This document shows positions 24,403-34,129 of a stretch of DNA of 64,000 nt, piece after piece. Within the stretch, counting starts at the first letter, position 1. Each line of letters opens with the position of its first letter. Origin of the DNA: Tethya wilhelma. Lineage: Eukaryota > Porifera > Demospongiae > Tethyida > Tethyidae. The stretch is from the NCBI GenBank assembly GCA_964030475.1, contig CAXIPT010000004.1, forward strand, positions 1,878,268-1,942,267, read 5' to 3'. The notes under the pieces are model-generated. The model saw only the letters and a program-made list of their open reading frames with translations, was not told the DNA's origin and did no database searches. The position numbers were made by a program, and so were the translations under genes.

Positions 24403-24820
24403 CAATAATAATATTGGTTATTTGAATAATATTATACTCAGTCTGAGTCTCTGAGAGCATAATTATTATAAAGTCATTAGAATTAAGCCATTCATTTTTT
24501 GTACATGTCATACTTGTACTATTATATGGCTGTTATTGAAGGGGGTTTTGTTTTGTTGTTGTTGTTGTTTTTCAGTTTGGTTTCTTCCACTCAAAGATAC
24601 TGTTTGTATTACTATTATGCACCATGCACATTTGTTGTCACTCAAGTATAATCCTGTGTGGACATTGTTATCATTGTTTATTAAAACATCACCTTGATTT
24701 TAGGCCTCAATGTCCTGCCATGACATTCAAACAGCTAGTCTATTAGTAGTCTCGAGGGCCAGACTCTACGGGGCTGGCCTGCGAGATCTAGACCCAAAAC
24801 GTTTTCTTTTCGCATTGCCC
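24403..24820. other. Intergenic, AT-rich
   Basis: 3' flank of the short paralogue. No gene seen. Contains a (GTT)n tract at about 24547-24570. Confidence 0.5.
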
Positions 24821-24823
24821 GCG

Positions 24824-24841
24824 CGTACGTACGTACGTACT
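24824..24841. repeat. Short (ACGT)n tract
   Basis: Self-complementary tetranucleotide run (GCGTACGTACGTACGTAC) in the leader region of the long paralogue. A longer one is at 32240-32277. Confidence 0.8.
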
Positions 24842-25547
24842 TACATGTTTGCCGACCATTTCCATTGTACAATTGATCGAGTCGAGAGCCGATATAGACT
24901 GGTTTGGGTAATTCGTAGTACATCCACAACTCATAATTTGCTGACAGTTGACTGTACTGAAATTCATAGAGGTAAGTTTCAATATTTATAGATTATACCA
25001 GCTAGCATGGTAAGATTATTGTTGCTGCTAAGCAAACTCAATGACTATGCATGTGACGTGATCAGTGGTATATAAAATTTGAGAATTACATTTGATGGGT
25101 CTTAGACAGTCACTGCCGAGTCTGGCACAAACCAGCAATTGTCTGTAAGAAATACTGGCAAGCCAGTGCCGTGTGTACAGTCAGCCTAGATTGCACTGAA
25201 GGCCAATTGCAAATTCGTACCCGGGCGTCATTATAACACTTACCTTCATGCATCAGTTAAAGACAATGTCTACTGTATGTATATTATAATTACTGTCAAA
25301 CAATGATGTTCAAAACAAGAACCATAATTGCTGTTCTGTGTATGCCGTAATTTTTATGACATTGTGTGTCAAGTACTACTGCATTCCCATTTTGGTTATT
25401 ATTATGATAATATTACTATAATTATAGAGTCACGTACCGTGACAAACAAGCTGAAGAATCTCAGAGTTGGTGAGTCTTCAAAACCAGCCGTGGCACATAG
25501 CTAATGTCATGGCATTAGTACATATTGGGCTGAAAAAAAAAATGACA
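24840..25547 (+). promoter_or_regulatory. Upstream/leader region of the first long paralogue
   Basis: Clearly homologous to 34130-34799 upstream of the second long paralogue, with substitutions and small indels. Both contain TGTTTGCCGACCATTTCC, a shared potential leader-exon donor (GAAATT-ATAGAG|GTAAG at about 24957-24975 and 34236-34250) and a second GTGAGTCTTCAAAAC just before the ORF. The conserved order suggests promoter plus untranslated leader exon(s). No TATA box was assigned. Confidence 0.5.
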
Positions 25548-28500
25548 ATGCAGTCAATATTGATTATCTTCTCATTCTTAAGCTTTCTTGTCACATCAGT
25601 GACCGCTGACACCTACTATATTGTACCAACAGACAGCACCCCTTGTCCAACTGAATTGACCACAGCACCAGCTAGTGGGTCAACCACAACCTCAGATAGT
25701 GGGTCGATCACAGCACCAGGTGGGTCGATCACAGCATCAGGTAGTGGGTCGACCACAGCCTCAGATAGTGGGTCAATCACAGCATCAGCTAATGGTTCGA
25801 CCACAGCCTCAGATAGTGGGTCAATCACAGCACCAGGTGGGTTGATCACAGCATCAGGTAGTGGGTCGACCACAGCCTCATATAGTGGATCGATCACAGC
25901 ATCAGGTAGTGGGTCGATCACAGCATCAGGTAGTGGGTCGACAATCACAGCAGCAGGTAGTGGGTCGATTACAGCATCAGGTAGTGGGTCGACCACAGCA
26001 TCAGGTGGTGGGTCAACCACAGCCTCAGGTAGCGAATCGACCACAACATCTGGTAGTGAATCTCTTCTGGTCACACCCACTGACCCCACCCAATTGGATG
26101 AGAATGTGATTTGCTTGACTCTTACTCAATATGCCCAGCTCTGGTCAGAACCTGTCCCCCCAGCTACTGGTGACTCAAACATCACCCTGATCTTTCATCC
26201 TGGTCATCATATTCTTGATTACCGCCTTCGGATAAAACATGTTGATAGCCTAGTCTTACGAACTGCAACTGCGTATAGCAGTCCCCCCATTACTTCAGTT
26301 GTCATCAGGGTTACATGTATGCATTCTTCAGGCTTTGATTTTGAAAGTATATCTGAGGTTGTTGTTAGTGGTCTTGTGTTTAGTAACTGCCGAGAGAACT
26401 CTGTGAGATCAGTAAATCGACTGATGAGGATTAAGGACTGTAGATTTCAAGATGGACATGGAGTGGAATTTAGGAATGTTAGGAATGCAACTCTTGAGAG
26501 GAGCACTTTTACCAATCTCACTGCATTTAATTTTAATAGAAAGGTAATCACTTTTGGTAGATATACTAGACAGTCTGCTGATATACGACCAGGAGGAGCT
26601 GTTGTCGCCTTTCGTAGTGACATGGCCATTGCTGGATGTCTCTTTGAGCGAAATACTGCTGCTAATTTTGGTGGGGCACTAGCAATAATGTTTAGTAGAA
26701 TTGCAATACATAGAAGTAATTTTACCCAAAACATAGCAAGAACAGGACCTGGTGGTGCCATCTGGAATTGGTTTATTGGTAATGTTAGCATCTATGATAG
26801 CTATTTCAATTACAACAGAGCACGTTCTGGTGGAGCAATATTAATAGAATATCCTATTAATAGTACAAGGTTACATGGCACTAACATCAATAATAACATA
26901 GCAGATGATGGTAGTACAATATCAAACGCTGATAGCCTGATAAACATACATGGTTGCACTTTCAGAAGCAATTTAGCTAATGCCAATGTTGGTGGTGCAA
27001 TAAGGACATGGGATACTAGGATTGAGGTCCATGACAGTAATTTCATTAGTAATAGAGCAAGACGAGATGGAGGTGCAATTGCAGTTTCAAGTGGCCCTAG
27101 TATACAATGTCATCACAGTACTTTCAGTTACAATACAGCGAGGAGGGGTGGTGCACTATATATTGTACCAAACAGTGGTGACATTGTTGGTTGTAATTTC
27201 ATTAGGAATAGGGCAGTTAATGGAGCAGCTAATGGCGGTGCGGTATATCTTGTTACACCTGCAGAGTTTGTTGGTATCCCTGCTGAACTTCAATCCCCTG
27301 GTATAAGGTTCAATAACAGTATCTTTGACAGTAATCATGCAGCTGAAAGAGGTGGTGCTATTTATGTCACGGGACGAACTCTGTGCAGTTTTAATGGTTT
27401 CCTTCATATCACGAACAATTCAGCTAAGACTGGTGTAGTCTTTGCACAGCAGAGCACATTGTTGATATCCGGCATTACGACAATTATAGGTAACAAAGCA
27501 TCCTTTTATAGTTTTGATAGTAATATTGCATTTGATGGGCTGACAGAGTTCATTAATAACTCTCACATACATGGCACTGGTGTTGAAGAGGGAGGAGCAG
27601 TTACTGCTCTCCAGAGTGAGATTGTATTTGCTGGAACTGTCAATATTCTGTACAATACTAATGATTATTTTGGTGGTGCAGTCTTATCGTCAGAGAGCAA
27701 CATATACACACATGGAGATATAACTATTGCACACAATTCAGCACTATCTGGTGGAGGTATTTTTGCTTATCAAAGTGAGTTAGAGTTCAGTGAAGGCAGA
27801 ACCACAATGTCAGAGAATGTTGGAATAATGAGGGGAGGAGGAATCTATGCTGTTGGCTCATCGATAAGACTAAGTGGTGGTCAACTCGAGATAAACAAGA
27901 ACAGAGCTGAGAGAGGAGGTGGATTTTATTTGGAACTAAATTCTAAACTACACATTATAAAAACTTTAGTATATTTACGACATTTAACCTATCCTAGTAC
28001 ATGGATTTGTAGTAGTGGGTCTATGCAAAATAAGTGTTACAGAATTAATAACCTACTAGCTCAGCCTCTGGATCCTGGACTGTACTGTTCCAATAACCTA
28101 GCTGATTATGGAGGTGCACTGTACATAGATGATACAAACTCTGGTACTTGTATTGCAAAAACAGTGAGGAGAGCTTTTTCATCGAGTGAATGTTTCATTC
28201 AAAGTCTTGCCTTACATGGATTCGTACTGCGTGATTCAGTAGATAAATCTCGTACATTTTTGCAAAGTATGTTTTTCCTAAATAACTCGGCAAGCACATC
28301 AGGTGGAACAATATTTGGTGGACTGTTTGACAGATGTACAGTCAGTCCTGATGCAGAAGTGTTCTTTAAAGATGGTTCTGAGAATACCACCACTCTAGAT
28401 GCAATATCTTATCTAACCAATATAACTAACATTCAAAGATATGCTATAAGTTCAGAGATATCGTCTGAACCAGTTCGTGTGTGCTTTTGTACAGATGGTC

Positions 28501-30530
28501 AGCCTGATTGTGACAGTCCTCCACCATCATATGAGGTCAACAAAGGAGAAATCTTTAGCATATCACTTGTTGCTGTAGATCAAGTCGGAAATCCAATTCC
28601 ATCTTCTGTAAGAGCTGTTCTATCTTCAAACCTTGGTGGACTTGCTGATGGACAAATCATACAGAGTACAACTACAAATTGCACTGACTTGAACTTCACT
28701 ATAACCTCCCCAAGTGATTCAGAAACACTAGTGTTGTATGCTGAGGGTCCATGCAGCGATATAGGAATTTCTCAAGCTCATGTAAATGTGACATTTCTTC
28801 CATGCAATTGCCCGATTGGTTTCATCAAAACTGATGAGACATCATATTGTAATTGTCAATGTGATCCTTGTCTCTACAATAGCATAACTGATTGTTCTTT
28901 TGCTAACTCATTGATTCAAAGAAGTGCTAATGTCTGGATAAGTTATATCAATGAAACGGAGGATGACTTTGAAATAAATTACTATGAGAATACCACAATG
29001 CCATACTGTCCATATTTAACTTACCCATATTGTCCATTTGACTACTGCCACCCATCTAGCTCCCCAGTCTGGATTAACCTAAACACATTCAATGGTTCTG
29101 ATGCACAATGTGCTTTCAATCGTACCGGCAAACTTTGTGGATCTTGTAAAGATGGTTTCAGTCTCACTCTTGGTAGTTCACATTGCAGGCCATGTTCTAA
29201 CGGCTGGCTAGCACTACTCATTGTCTTTGCTATAGCTGGTGTAGCACTAGTTGCTTTTCTTCTAGTGTTTAATTTGACAGTAGCTGTTGGAACAATCAAT
29301 GGACTTATCTTTTATGCTAACATTCTTGCCATAAAACGTGCTACTTTCTTTCCTTTCCGATCACCAAATTTGTTCACCATCTTCATAGCATGGCTCAACC
29401 TGGACTTTGGTTTTGAGACCTGTTTTTTTAATGGAATGGATAGCTATGCCAAAGAATGGCTACAGCTTGCTTTCCCCATTTACATCATATTCATAGTTAC
29501 CATGGTGATAATTGGTTGTGAATATTCCACAAGAATTTCCAGACTCTTTTCAAAAATCAATCCAGTAGCCACGCTAGCTACACTGATTCTTCTTACTTAC
29601 GCCAAATGTCTTCGTATTATCATAGCTGCATTCTCTTATGCAACACTAAAGCATCCAGATGGTTCACAAGAGATAGTGTGGCTGATTGATGCTAATGTAC
29701 ATTACTTAAAAGGAAAACACTTTCCCCTGTTTCTAGTAGCTTTTGTTATTGTCCTGGTGGGTATCACGTACACCTCTCTCCTCTTCTCTTACCAGTGGCT
29801 TCTGCGTTGTCCAAACAGCAGAGCTTTGAGATGGCTACAAAATGCAAGGTTTTATCCCTTCATGGATGCTTACCTTGCTCCTTACAATCTCAAGCATCGC
29901 TACTGGACTGGATTGCTACTGCTAGTTCGTGCCTTCATATATGTTATTGCTGCCTTTAATGTCAGCGGGGATCCGAGAAACAACCTCCTGTTAATCAACT
30001 GCAGTTTGGTTTGTCTTTTACTACTCAAGCTCTCCCTACCAGGCAGAATGTATAAATCGTGGCCGCTAGATGTACTCGAATCATCATTTATTATCAACCT
30101 GGTATTATTTTCTGTGGGTTCGCTTTATAGCTTTGAAACTGGCGTGAGAAATCGAAAGTTCCTAGCCTACACTTCTACCACTATTGCTTTCATCACTTTT
30201 CTTGCTATCTTGACCTATCATATGTTCGCTTTCATGCTTCCAAAGAAAGCACAAAGCAAGATCAGCTCCTTGAAATTCAAACAGCTTTTTACAAAAAGTG
30301 AAAGAAGTAACAATCATGAAATAATAGTCATTCGTGAAAGTGCAGTCACTCACACTGTTATAGATGGCGTACCATCTCAGGATGAACTGGACATGGACAA
30401 TGAGCGTGGTCATGAAGCCACTACTAGTAATCTAGACGATAGAGAAACAAGCATATTCATATTGATTGGTGAACCACCTAACTCTCTGTTGGCAGAATCT
30501 GATAAAAGGAATAATGAAACTAGTGTTTGA
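25548..30530 (+). CDS. Beta-helix polytopic membrane protein (long paralogue 1)
   Basis: A single uninterrupted frame of 1660 codons from ATG 25548; a second in-frame ATG lies two codons upstream at 25542. The 25548 start is chosen because it is conserved in the paralogue. A signal peptide (QSILIIFSFLSFLVTSVTA) is followed by a Ser/Thr/Gly repeat stalk (residues about 38-175). Next comes a large right-handed beta-helix region with repeated GGAI/GGAL/GGAV and FxxN motifs (about residues 240-950), as in Pmp repeats. A cysteine-rich neck (CFCTDGQPDCD; FNRTGKLCGSCKDGFSL) leads to about eight or nine membrane segments containing AWLNLDFGFETC. A polar tail ends the protein. Many NxS/T sites suggest heavy glycosylation. 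Being intronless is unusual beside its intron-rich neighbours. The molecular function is unknown. Confidence 0.85.
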   Translation: MQSILIIFSFLSFLVTSVTADTYYIVPTDSTPCPTELTTAPASGSTTTSDSGSITAPGGSITASGSGSTTASDSGSITASANGSTTASDSGSITAPGGLITASGSGSTTASYSGSITASGSGSITASGSGSTITAAGSGSITASGSGSTTASGGGSTTASGSESTTTSGSESLLVTPTDPTQLDENVICLTLTQYAQLWSEPVPPATGDSNITLIFHPGHHILDYRLRIKHVDSLVLRTATAYSSPPITSVVIRVTCMHSSGFDFESISEVVVSGLVFSNCRENSVRSVNRLMRIKDCRFQDGHGVEFRNVRNATLERSTFTNLTAFNFNRKVITFGRYTRQSADIRPGGAVVAFRSDMAIAGCLFERNTAANFGGALAIMFSRIAIHRSNFTQNIARTGPGGAIWNWFIGNVSIYDSYFNYNRARSGGAILIEYPINSTRLHGTNINNNIADDGSTISNADSLINIHGCTFRSNLANANVGGAIRTWDTRIEVHDSNFISNRARRDGGAIAVSSGPSIQCHHSTFSYNTARRGGALYIVPNSGDIVGCNFIRNRAVNGAANGGAVYLVTPAEFVGIPAELQSPGIRFNNSIFDSNHAAERGGAIYVTGRTLCSFNGFLHITNNSAKTGVVFAQQSTLLISGITTIIGNKASFYSFDSNIAFDGLTEFINNSHIHGTGVEEGGAVTALQSEIVFAGTVNILYNTNDYFGGAVLSSESNIYTHGDITIAHNSALSGGGIFAYQSELEFSEGRTTMSENVGIMRGGGIYAVGSSIRLSGGQLEINKNRAERGGGFYLELNSKLHIIKTLVYLRHLTYPSTWICSSGSMQNKCYRINNLLAQPLDPGLYCSNNLADYGGALYIDDTNSGTCIAKTVRRAFSSSECFIQSLALHGFVLRDSVDKSRTFLQSMFFLNNSASTSGGTIFGGLFDRCTVSPDAEVFFKDGSENTTTLDAISYLTNITNIQRYAISSEISSEPVRVCFCTDGQPDCDSPPPSYEVNKGEIFSISLVAVDQVGNPIPSSVRAVLSSNLGGLADGQIIQSTTTNCTDLNFTITSPSDSETLVLYAEGPCSDIGISQAHVNVTFLPCNCPIGFIKTDETSYCNCQCDPCLYNSITDCSFANSLIQRSANVWISYINETEDDFEINYYENTTMPYCPYLTYPYCPFDYCHPSSSPVWINLNTFNGSDAQCAFNRTGKLCGSCKDGFSLTLGSSHCRPCSNGWLALLIVFAIAGVALVAFLLVFNLTVAVGTINGLIFYANILAIKRATFFPFRSPNLFTIFIAWLNLDFGFETCFFNGMDSYAKEWLQLAFPIYIIFIVTMVIIGCEYSTRISRLFSKINPVATLATLILLTYAKCLRIIIAAFSYATLKHPDGSQEIVWLIDANVHYLKGKHFPLFLVAFVIVLVGITYTSLLFSYQWLLRCPNSRALRWLQNARFYPFMDAYLAPYNLKHRYWTGLLLLVRAFIYVIAAFNVSGDPRNNLLLINCSLVCLLLLKLSLPGRMYKSWPLDVLESSFIINLVLFSVGSLYSFETGVRNRKFLAYTSTTIAFITFLAILTYHMFAFMLPKKAQSKISSLKFKQLFTKSERSNNHEIIVIRESAVTHTVIDGVPSQDELDMDNERGHEATTSNLDDRETSIFILIGEPPNSLLAESDKRNNETSV
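25660..26065 (+). repeat. Ser/Thr/Gly-coding minisatellite
   Basis: Imperfect repeats of about 24-30 bp, built on GGTAGTGGGTCGA and ACCACAGCATCA, encode SGSTTAS/SGSITAS units. The equivalent tract in the second long paralogue (34915-35070) is less than half as long. It is a mucin-like stalk with length variation between copies. Confidence 0.9.
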
Positions 30531-30547
30531 GAGTTAAAAAAAAATTC

Positions 30548-30553
30548 AATAAA
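30548..30553 (+). terminator. Polyadenylation signal
   Basis: AATAAA 18 bp after the TGA of the long paralogue. T- and A-rich runs follow within 60 bp. Confidence 0.6.
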
Positions 30554-30858
30554 GAAACTGAATTCGTATTAAATTTTTGCCTACTTTTTTTTTAAAATTT
30601 TTTTTTAAATATTTTTTTTATTCGTTCCAACAAAACTATTTGGATTATTATGTGTGTTAATAATATTATTGTGATCAGCCTGATATAATAGTTATTACAA
30701 TTATAGTAAAATTATAATACAATTAATGGTTTTTATAATAATATTATTATAATTTCTTTGTGATTGCATGTAATGCCGGCCGGCTAGCGCTGGTATCCTA
30801 GCTTGTCATGACTGCATGGCAATGATATCTTTAATATATTATATGCTGTTATTCATGT

Positions 30859-30866
<8 letters not shown>

Positions 30867-30909
<43 letters not shown>
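30867..30909. repeat. (GT)n microsatellite
   Basis: About 21 GT units in the 3' flank of the long paralogue. The surrounding 30.55-31.25 kb is AT-rich and holds no recognisable gene. Confidence 0.95.
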
Positions 30910-30910
<1 letters not shown>

Positions 30911-31260
30911 ACCCATGCATGCAGTCAAGACTCTGTACATGGTCATAATCATATATATGTCATAATTATGCATGTAAAATTTTTATTATAAAAATTCTTA
31001 TACTCTGCAGCTGTTTATTAACGAATAATAACTGATTTTCTTTGCTTTACAAATTGTCTATTATAAGGGGGCGAGCCTGGGTAAAATACATGAGGCTACA
31101 CAATCATCATAAAAATTAATGAATAAACAAGAAAAAACAAAGTAGTTGCATAATTATTTATAATTATACATTCACAATCAAATCAACACACACAAATTGA
31201 CACAATCATACATTTTTATTACATGTACACATAATTATTATACGAGACTGTAGAAAATCA

Positions 31261-31445
31261 ATCTACTGCCCTTTACATTCAAATTTGACGTAAGAGCCTT
31301 GAAGCAATCTCTGAACTGATTTCTTGCCAGAAATAACTTGAAGAAGTTTTATTCTGTCCAGTTTACTAGTTAATTGAAGTTCTTGCTGCAGTAACTCACA
31401 GAGTGATAAAATGGATCCATCAATTTCCTCTTTAGAGAATTCTTG
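31261..31445 (-). pseudogene. Orphan SAM-domain terminal exon of a GAREM-like gene
   Basis: On the minus strand KEEIDGSILSL, LTSKLDRIKLLQVISG and KFECKGQ-stop form the last two-thirds of a SAM domain with a TAG at 31261-31263. It matches 37579-37680, the last exon of the GAREM-like gene, including ACTAGTAAACTGGACAG. Compared with that exon it lacks 6 bp (two residues of DEDL). Homology breaks after TTCTTGGC at about 31445, next to the fold-back element. No other exon of the gene is present near this copy, so it is a remnant, or the misplaced true 3' end of the gene at 37.6 kb. Confidence 0.75.
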
Positions 31446-31455
31446 GCCATAATAT

Positions 31456-31882
31456 ACAAGTAGTAAAAATTTTAAAAAAATAAATAGTGTAGGAATGGGC
31501 AGTGCGGTAAAAAGTATTGGAACAAGGCATGGTCTCAATTTCGACACATGACTACTTCATTTTTATTCTTGATCCTTAATTCATATGGATTTTCTGAATC
31601 AGTGTTGTGCTGCGATGATCTGTACAATAATACCGTAGCTTATCATTCTTTGCATTGGTTCAAATTTCTCAGTACTGTAGCTAATCACTTGGCTACTAAA
31701 GAAGTGGAGTAAACTATAACAGACAGCTAGGTATATCTAACTTAAACTAGACTGCCAGCCAAGAGTTGGGCATAAAAATGAAGTAGTCATGTGTCGAAAT
31801 TGAGACCATGCCTTGTTCCAATACTTTTTACCGCACTGCCCATTCCTACACTATTTATTTTTTTAAAATTTTTACTACTTGT
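31456..31882. mobile_element. Fold-back / MITE-like element
   Basis: Terminal inverted repeats of about 110 bp: 31456-31565 begins ACAAGTAGTAAAAATTTT, and 31773-31882 is its near-perfect complement ending in CTACTTGT. They flank a ~205-bp unique centre. No open frame inside. It sits at the breakpoint of the orphan SAM exon. Confidence 0.85.
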
Positions 31883-32446
31883 TCATTCACTTTTTTCAAC
31901 ACTATAGTGTGGAGACTATCAGAGACTGGTTAGTCCCTACAAAAAGCCTGAGTAGCAGCTATATGCACTACATTATGCTGGAGCAAGCTAATGCGCATGC
32001 GTATAAAATGCCACGTGGATAGATAATGACCTTTGAACTCTACCTACAAAGATGGCTGCATTGTAGTACATGAATTTATACGCTAAGTTAGCTTTCTAGT
32101 TTTTGTTTAGACCTATTTATGATGAAAACGAGTATCAAGGAATGCAGTACCCATCAAAAGAACTTACTTTGTGCTGTCAAAGTTGGCTCAACACATTCTG
32201 GGTCTCTGGAAATCCTTTTCAAGTAAGTCAGTTAGGAAGTAAGTACGTACGTACGTACGTACGTACGTACGTACGTAAGTTAGATGAACAAAAATGGCAC
32301 TATGGTGGCTTCCCACTAGCGCTCTCTACGAGTGCTGCAGAAAGTTTTTGTGAGTTTTAGGCCTTGCATGCAGTTGGTAATCTGTCAGTGAGAGCTTCTG
32401 AGCAACCTTGAAGATTTAATTTTGTTTGACTAGATTTTTATGGTGG
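31883..32446. other. Spacer between fold-back element and LINE
   Basis: No gene recognised. Contains the long (ACGT)n tract at 32240-32277. A short open frame around it has no protein-like composition. Confidence 0.5.
32240..32277. repeat. (ACGT)n self-complementary microsatellite
   Basis: About nine TACG units, each palindromic, flanked by GGAAGTAAG and TAAGTTAG. It could extrude a cruciform. Confidence 0.9.
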
Positions 32447-32462
32447 CCAACATTTTGTATTG

Positions 32463-33983
32463 TGTCTATGGGACAAAGAAGAGCACCTCCCCACTGCAAC
32501 TGCCTCGTTTGCCAACACAGGTGTCCAGGTCACCTCCGAGGGCAGACCCTACCTTGGCACAGCAATTGGCAGCCATGACTTTAAGATCTCCCATGTACAG
32601 GAGAAAGTTGAGAAATGGTCAGAAGAGATGAACAATCTAGCAACAATCGCAATGACACAACCTCATGCTGCCCATGCGGCCTTCACCCATGGCTTCTCTA
32701 GTAAATGGTCATATCTAAGTCGTACCACCAAAGACATTGGCCCCTTGCTGCAACCTCTGGAATCGACCATTAGAATGAAACTCATCCCTGCACTGACTGG
32801 CCAACCACCTCCTGATGATGAAATGCGAAACCTACTTGCCTTACCGGCCAGACTGGGGGGCATTGCCATGCCAAACCCTACCAGTCAGGCCGATGTGGAG
32901 TTCTCTTCCTCTGTGAAGGTCACAGAACCCCTGAAGAAGGCCATCATCAATCAAAGTTTTGAGTACACCGGAGATGTTGTTAATGATCAGCTGAAGGCCA
33001 AAGATGAGGTTCGCAAATTAAAGAGTGAAAGTGGTAAGCAGGCCGCTGACTCTGTCAAACAGGAACTGTCGGGCCCACTGAGACGAGCAATGGATCTTGC
33101 CCAGGAGAAGGGTGCCTCTACCTGGCTTACTACACAACCAATCCAAGAATTTGGTTTCACACTACACAAGAGCGCCTTTCAAGATGCTCTGGCTCTTCGC
33201 TACAACTGGCAAATCCCACGTGTTCCCCCCACCTGTGCCTGTGGCACCAAATTCTCAGTCGAACACGCTCTATCATGCCCCAGAGGTGGCTTCCCCTCCA
33301 TCCGCCACAATGAAATAAGAGATATCACGGCTGATCTTCTAACAGAGGTCTGCAATGACGTATGCGTTGAACCAGATCTTCAGCCCTTGACAGGTGAGGT
33401 ACTGACTGGCTCCTCCTCTAACACCCAGGATGGTGCGAGATTAGATATCGCTGCAAATGGCTTCTGGGGTGGCCGCTTCGAACGCACCTACTTTGATGTA
33501 CGAGTGTTCAACCCCCATGCTCCATCCAACAGGAACCCCAACTGCTACAGGAAGCATGAACTAGAGAAGAAAAGGCAATATGAACAACGTGTTAGAGAAG
33601 TTGAGCATGCATCCTTCACCCCCCTTGTCCTATCAGCAACAGGTGGTATGGCCAACCAAGCCACAACATTCTACAAGAGGCTCGCCACCCTACTAGCATT
33701 GAAACGGGACCACTCAACAATGTCATGGCTACGAAGTAGAATCACCTTCTCACTTCTCCGCTCCGCCATTCAATCCATCAGAGGTGCCCGATCGTGCTGC
33801 GGACATGCTGCCAAGTACACCAACCCCCCTGCTGACTTGGCAGCATCTGAACTAAACCCCATCTGAACACTTATTATTAATATTTGTGTCACCACAAAAT
33901 ACTTGTTTCTATAGACTCTTCTCCTACTTTTTTACGTGTTTTACTTACTTGAAAAAAAAAAAAAAAAAAAAGTCTATAAGACA
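32463..33983 (+). mobile_element. 5'-truncated LINE with poly-A and target-site duplication
   Basis: The element body runs from about 32474 to a poly-A tract at 33952-33971. It is bracketed by GTCTATGGGACA (32463-32474) and GTCTATAAGACA (33972-33983), an imperfect 12-bp target-site duplication. The unoccupied sequence is seen at 18719-18780 (GTCTATAGGACA). A poly-A tail plus 5' truncation is the signature of target-primed reverse transcription. The encoded end of the RT ORF is intact. Confidence 0.8.
32475..33866 (+). CDS. LINE ORF, C-terminal part (RT end, zinc knuckle, nuclease-like domain)
   Basis: An open frame without its own start codon. It enters at KEEHLPTATA and ends at TGA 33864-33866, about 463 codons. 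The first ~130 residues (GRPYLGTAIGS; LPARLGGIAM) look like the thumb end of a reverse transcriptase. A CxC...H...C zinc knuckle follows (CACGTKFSVEHALSCPRGG). Next come RHNEIRD, DGARLDIAA and FDVRVFNPHAPSNR, which read like the PD-(D/E)XK nuclease of restriction-like-endonuclease LINEs, then KRRQYEQRV-type and FSLLRSAIQSIRG segments. This family is common in cnidarian and sponge genomes. The clade assignment is tentative. The frame is uninterrupted, so the insertion is fairly young, but without most of the RT it cannot be autonomous. Confidence 0.7.
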   Translation, partial: KEEHLPTATASFANTGVQVTSEGRPYLGTAIGSHDFKISHVQEKVEKWSEEMNNLATIAMTQPHAAHAAFTHGFSSKWSYLSRTTKDIGPLLQPLESTIRMKLIPALTGQPPPDDEMRNLLALPARLGGIAMPNPTSQADVEFSSSVKVTEPLKKAIINQSFEYTGDVVNDQLKAKDEVRKLKSESGKQAADSVKQELSGPLRRAMDLAQEKGASTWLTTQPIQEFGFTLHKSAFQDALALRYNWQIPRVPPTCACGTKFSVEHALSCPRGGFPSIRHNEIRDITADLLTEVCNDVCVEPDLQPLTGEVLTGSSSNTQDGARLDIAANGFWGGRFERTYFDVRVFNPHAPSNRNPNCYRKHELEKKRQYEQRVREVEHASFTPLVLSATGGMANQATTFYKRLATLLALKRDHSTMSWLRSRITFSLLRSAIQSIRGARSCCGHAAKYTNPPADLAASELNPI

Positions 33984-34129
33984 TTCGACCCATTCCTACT
34001 ATACGTACTACCGTACGTATGATAAAACCCGGAACGGGAAACAGAAATGAAACGGGAACGAGACACTACGCCACTGTCGATCTTTGACCCATGATTATAA
34101 ATCAGTTCGCTTACGCGTGCGTTAATTTA

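Noticed and set aside
25616..26089. Minus-strand 157-codon frame rich in DPLPDAV repeats
   Set aside because: Antisense of the Ser/Thr-coding minisatellite. The plus-strand frame continues into a signal peptide and beta-helix, so the antisense frame is a shadow.
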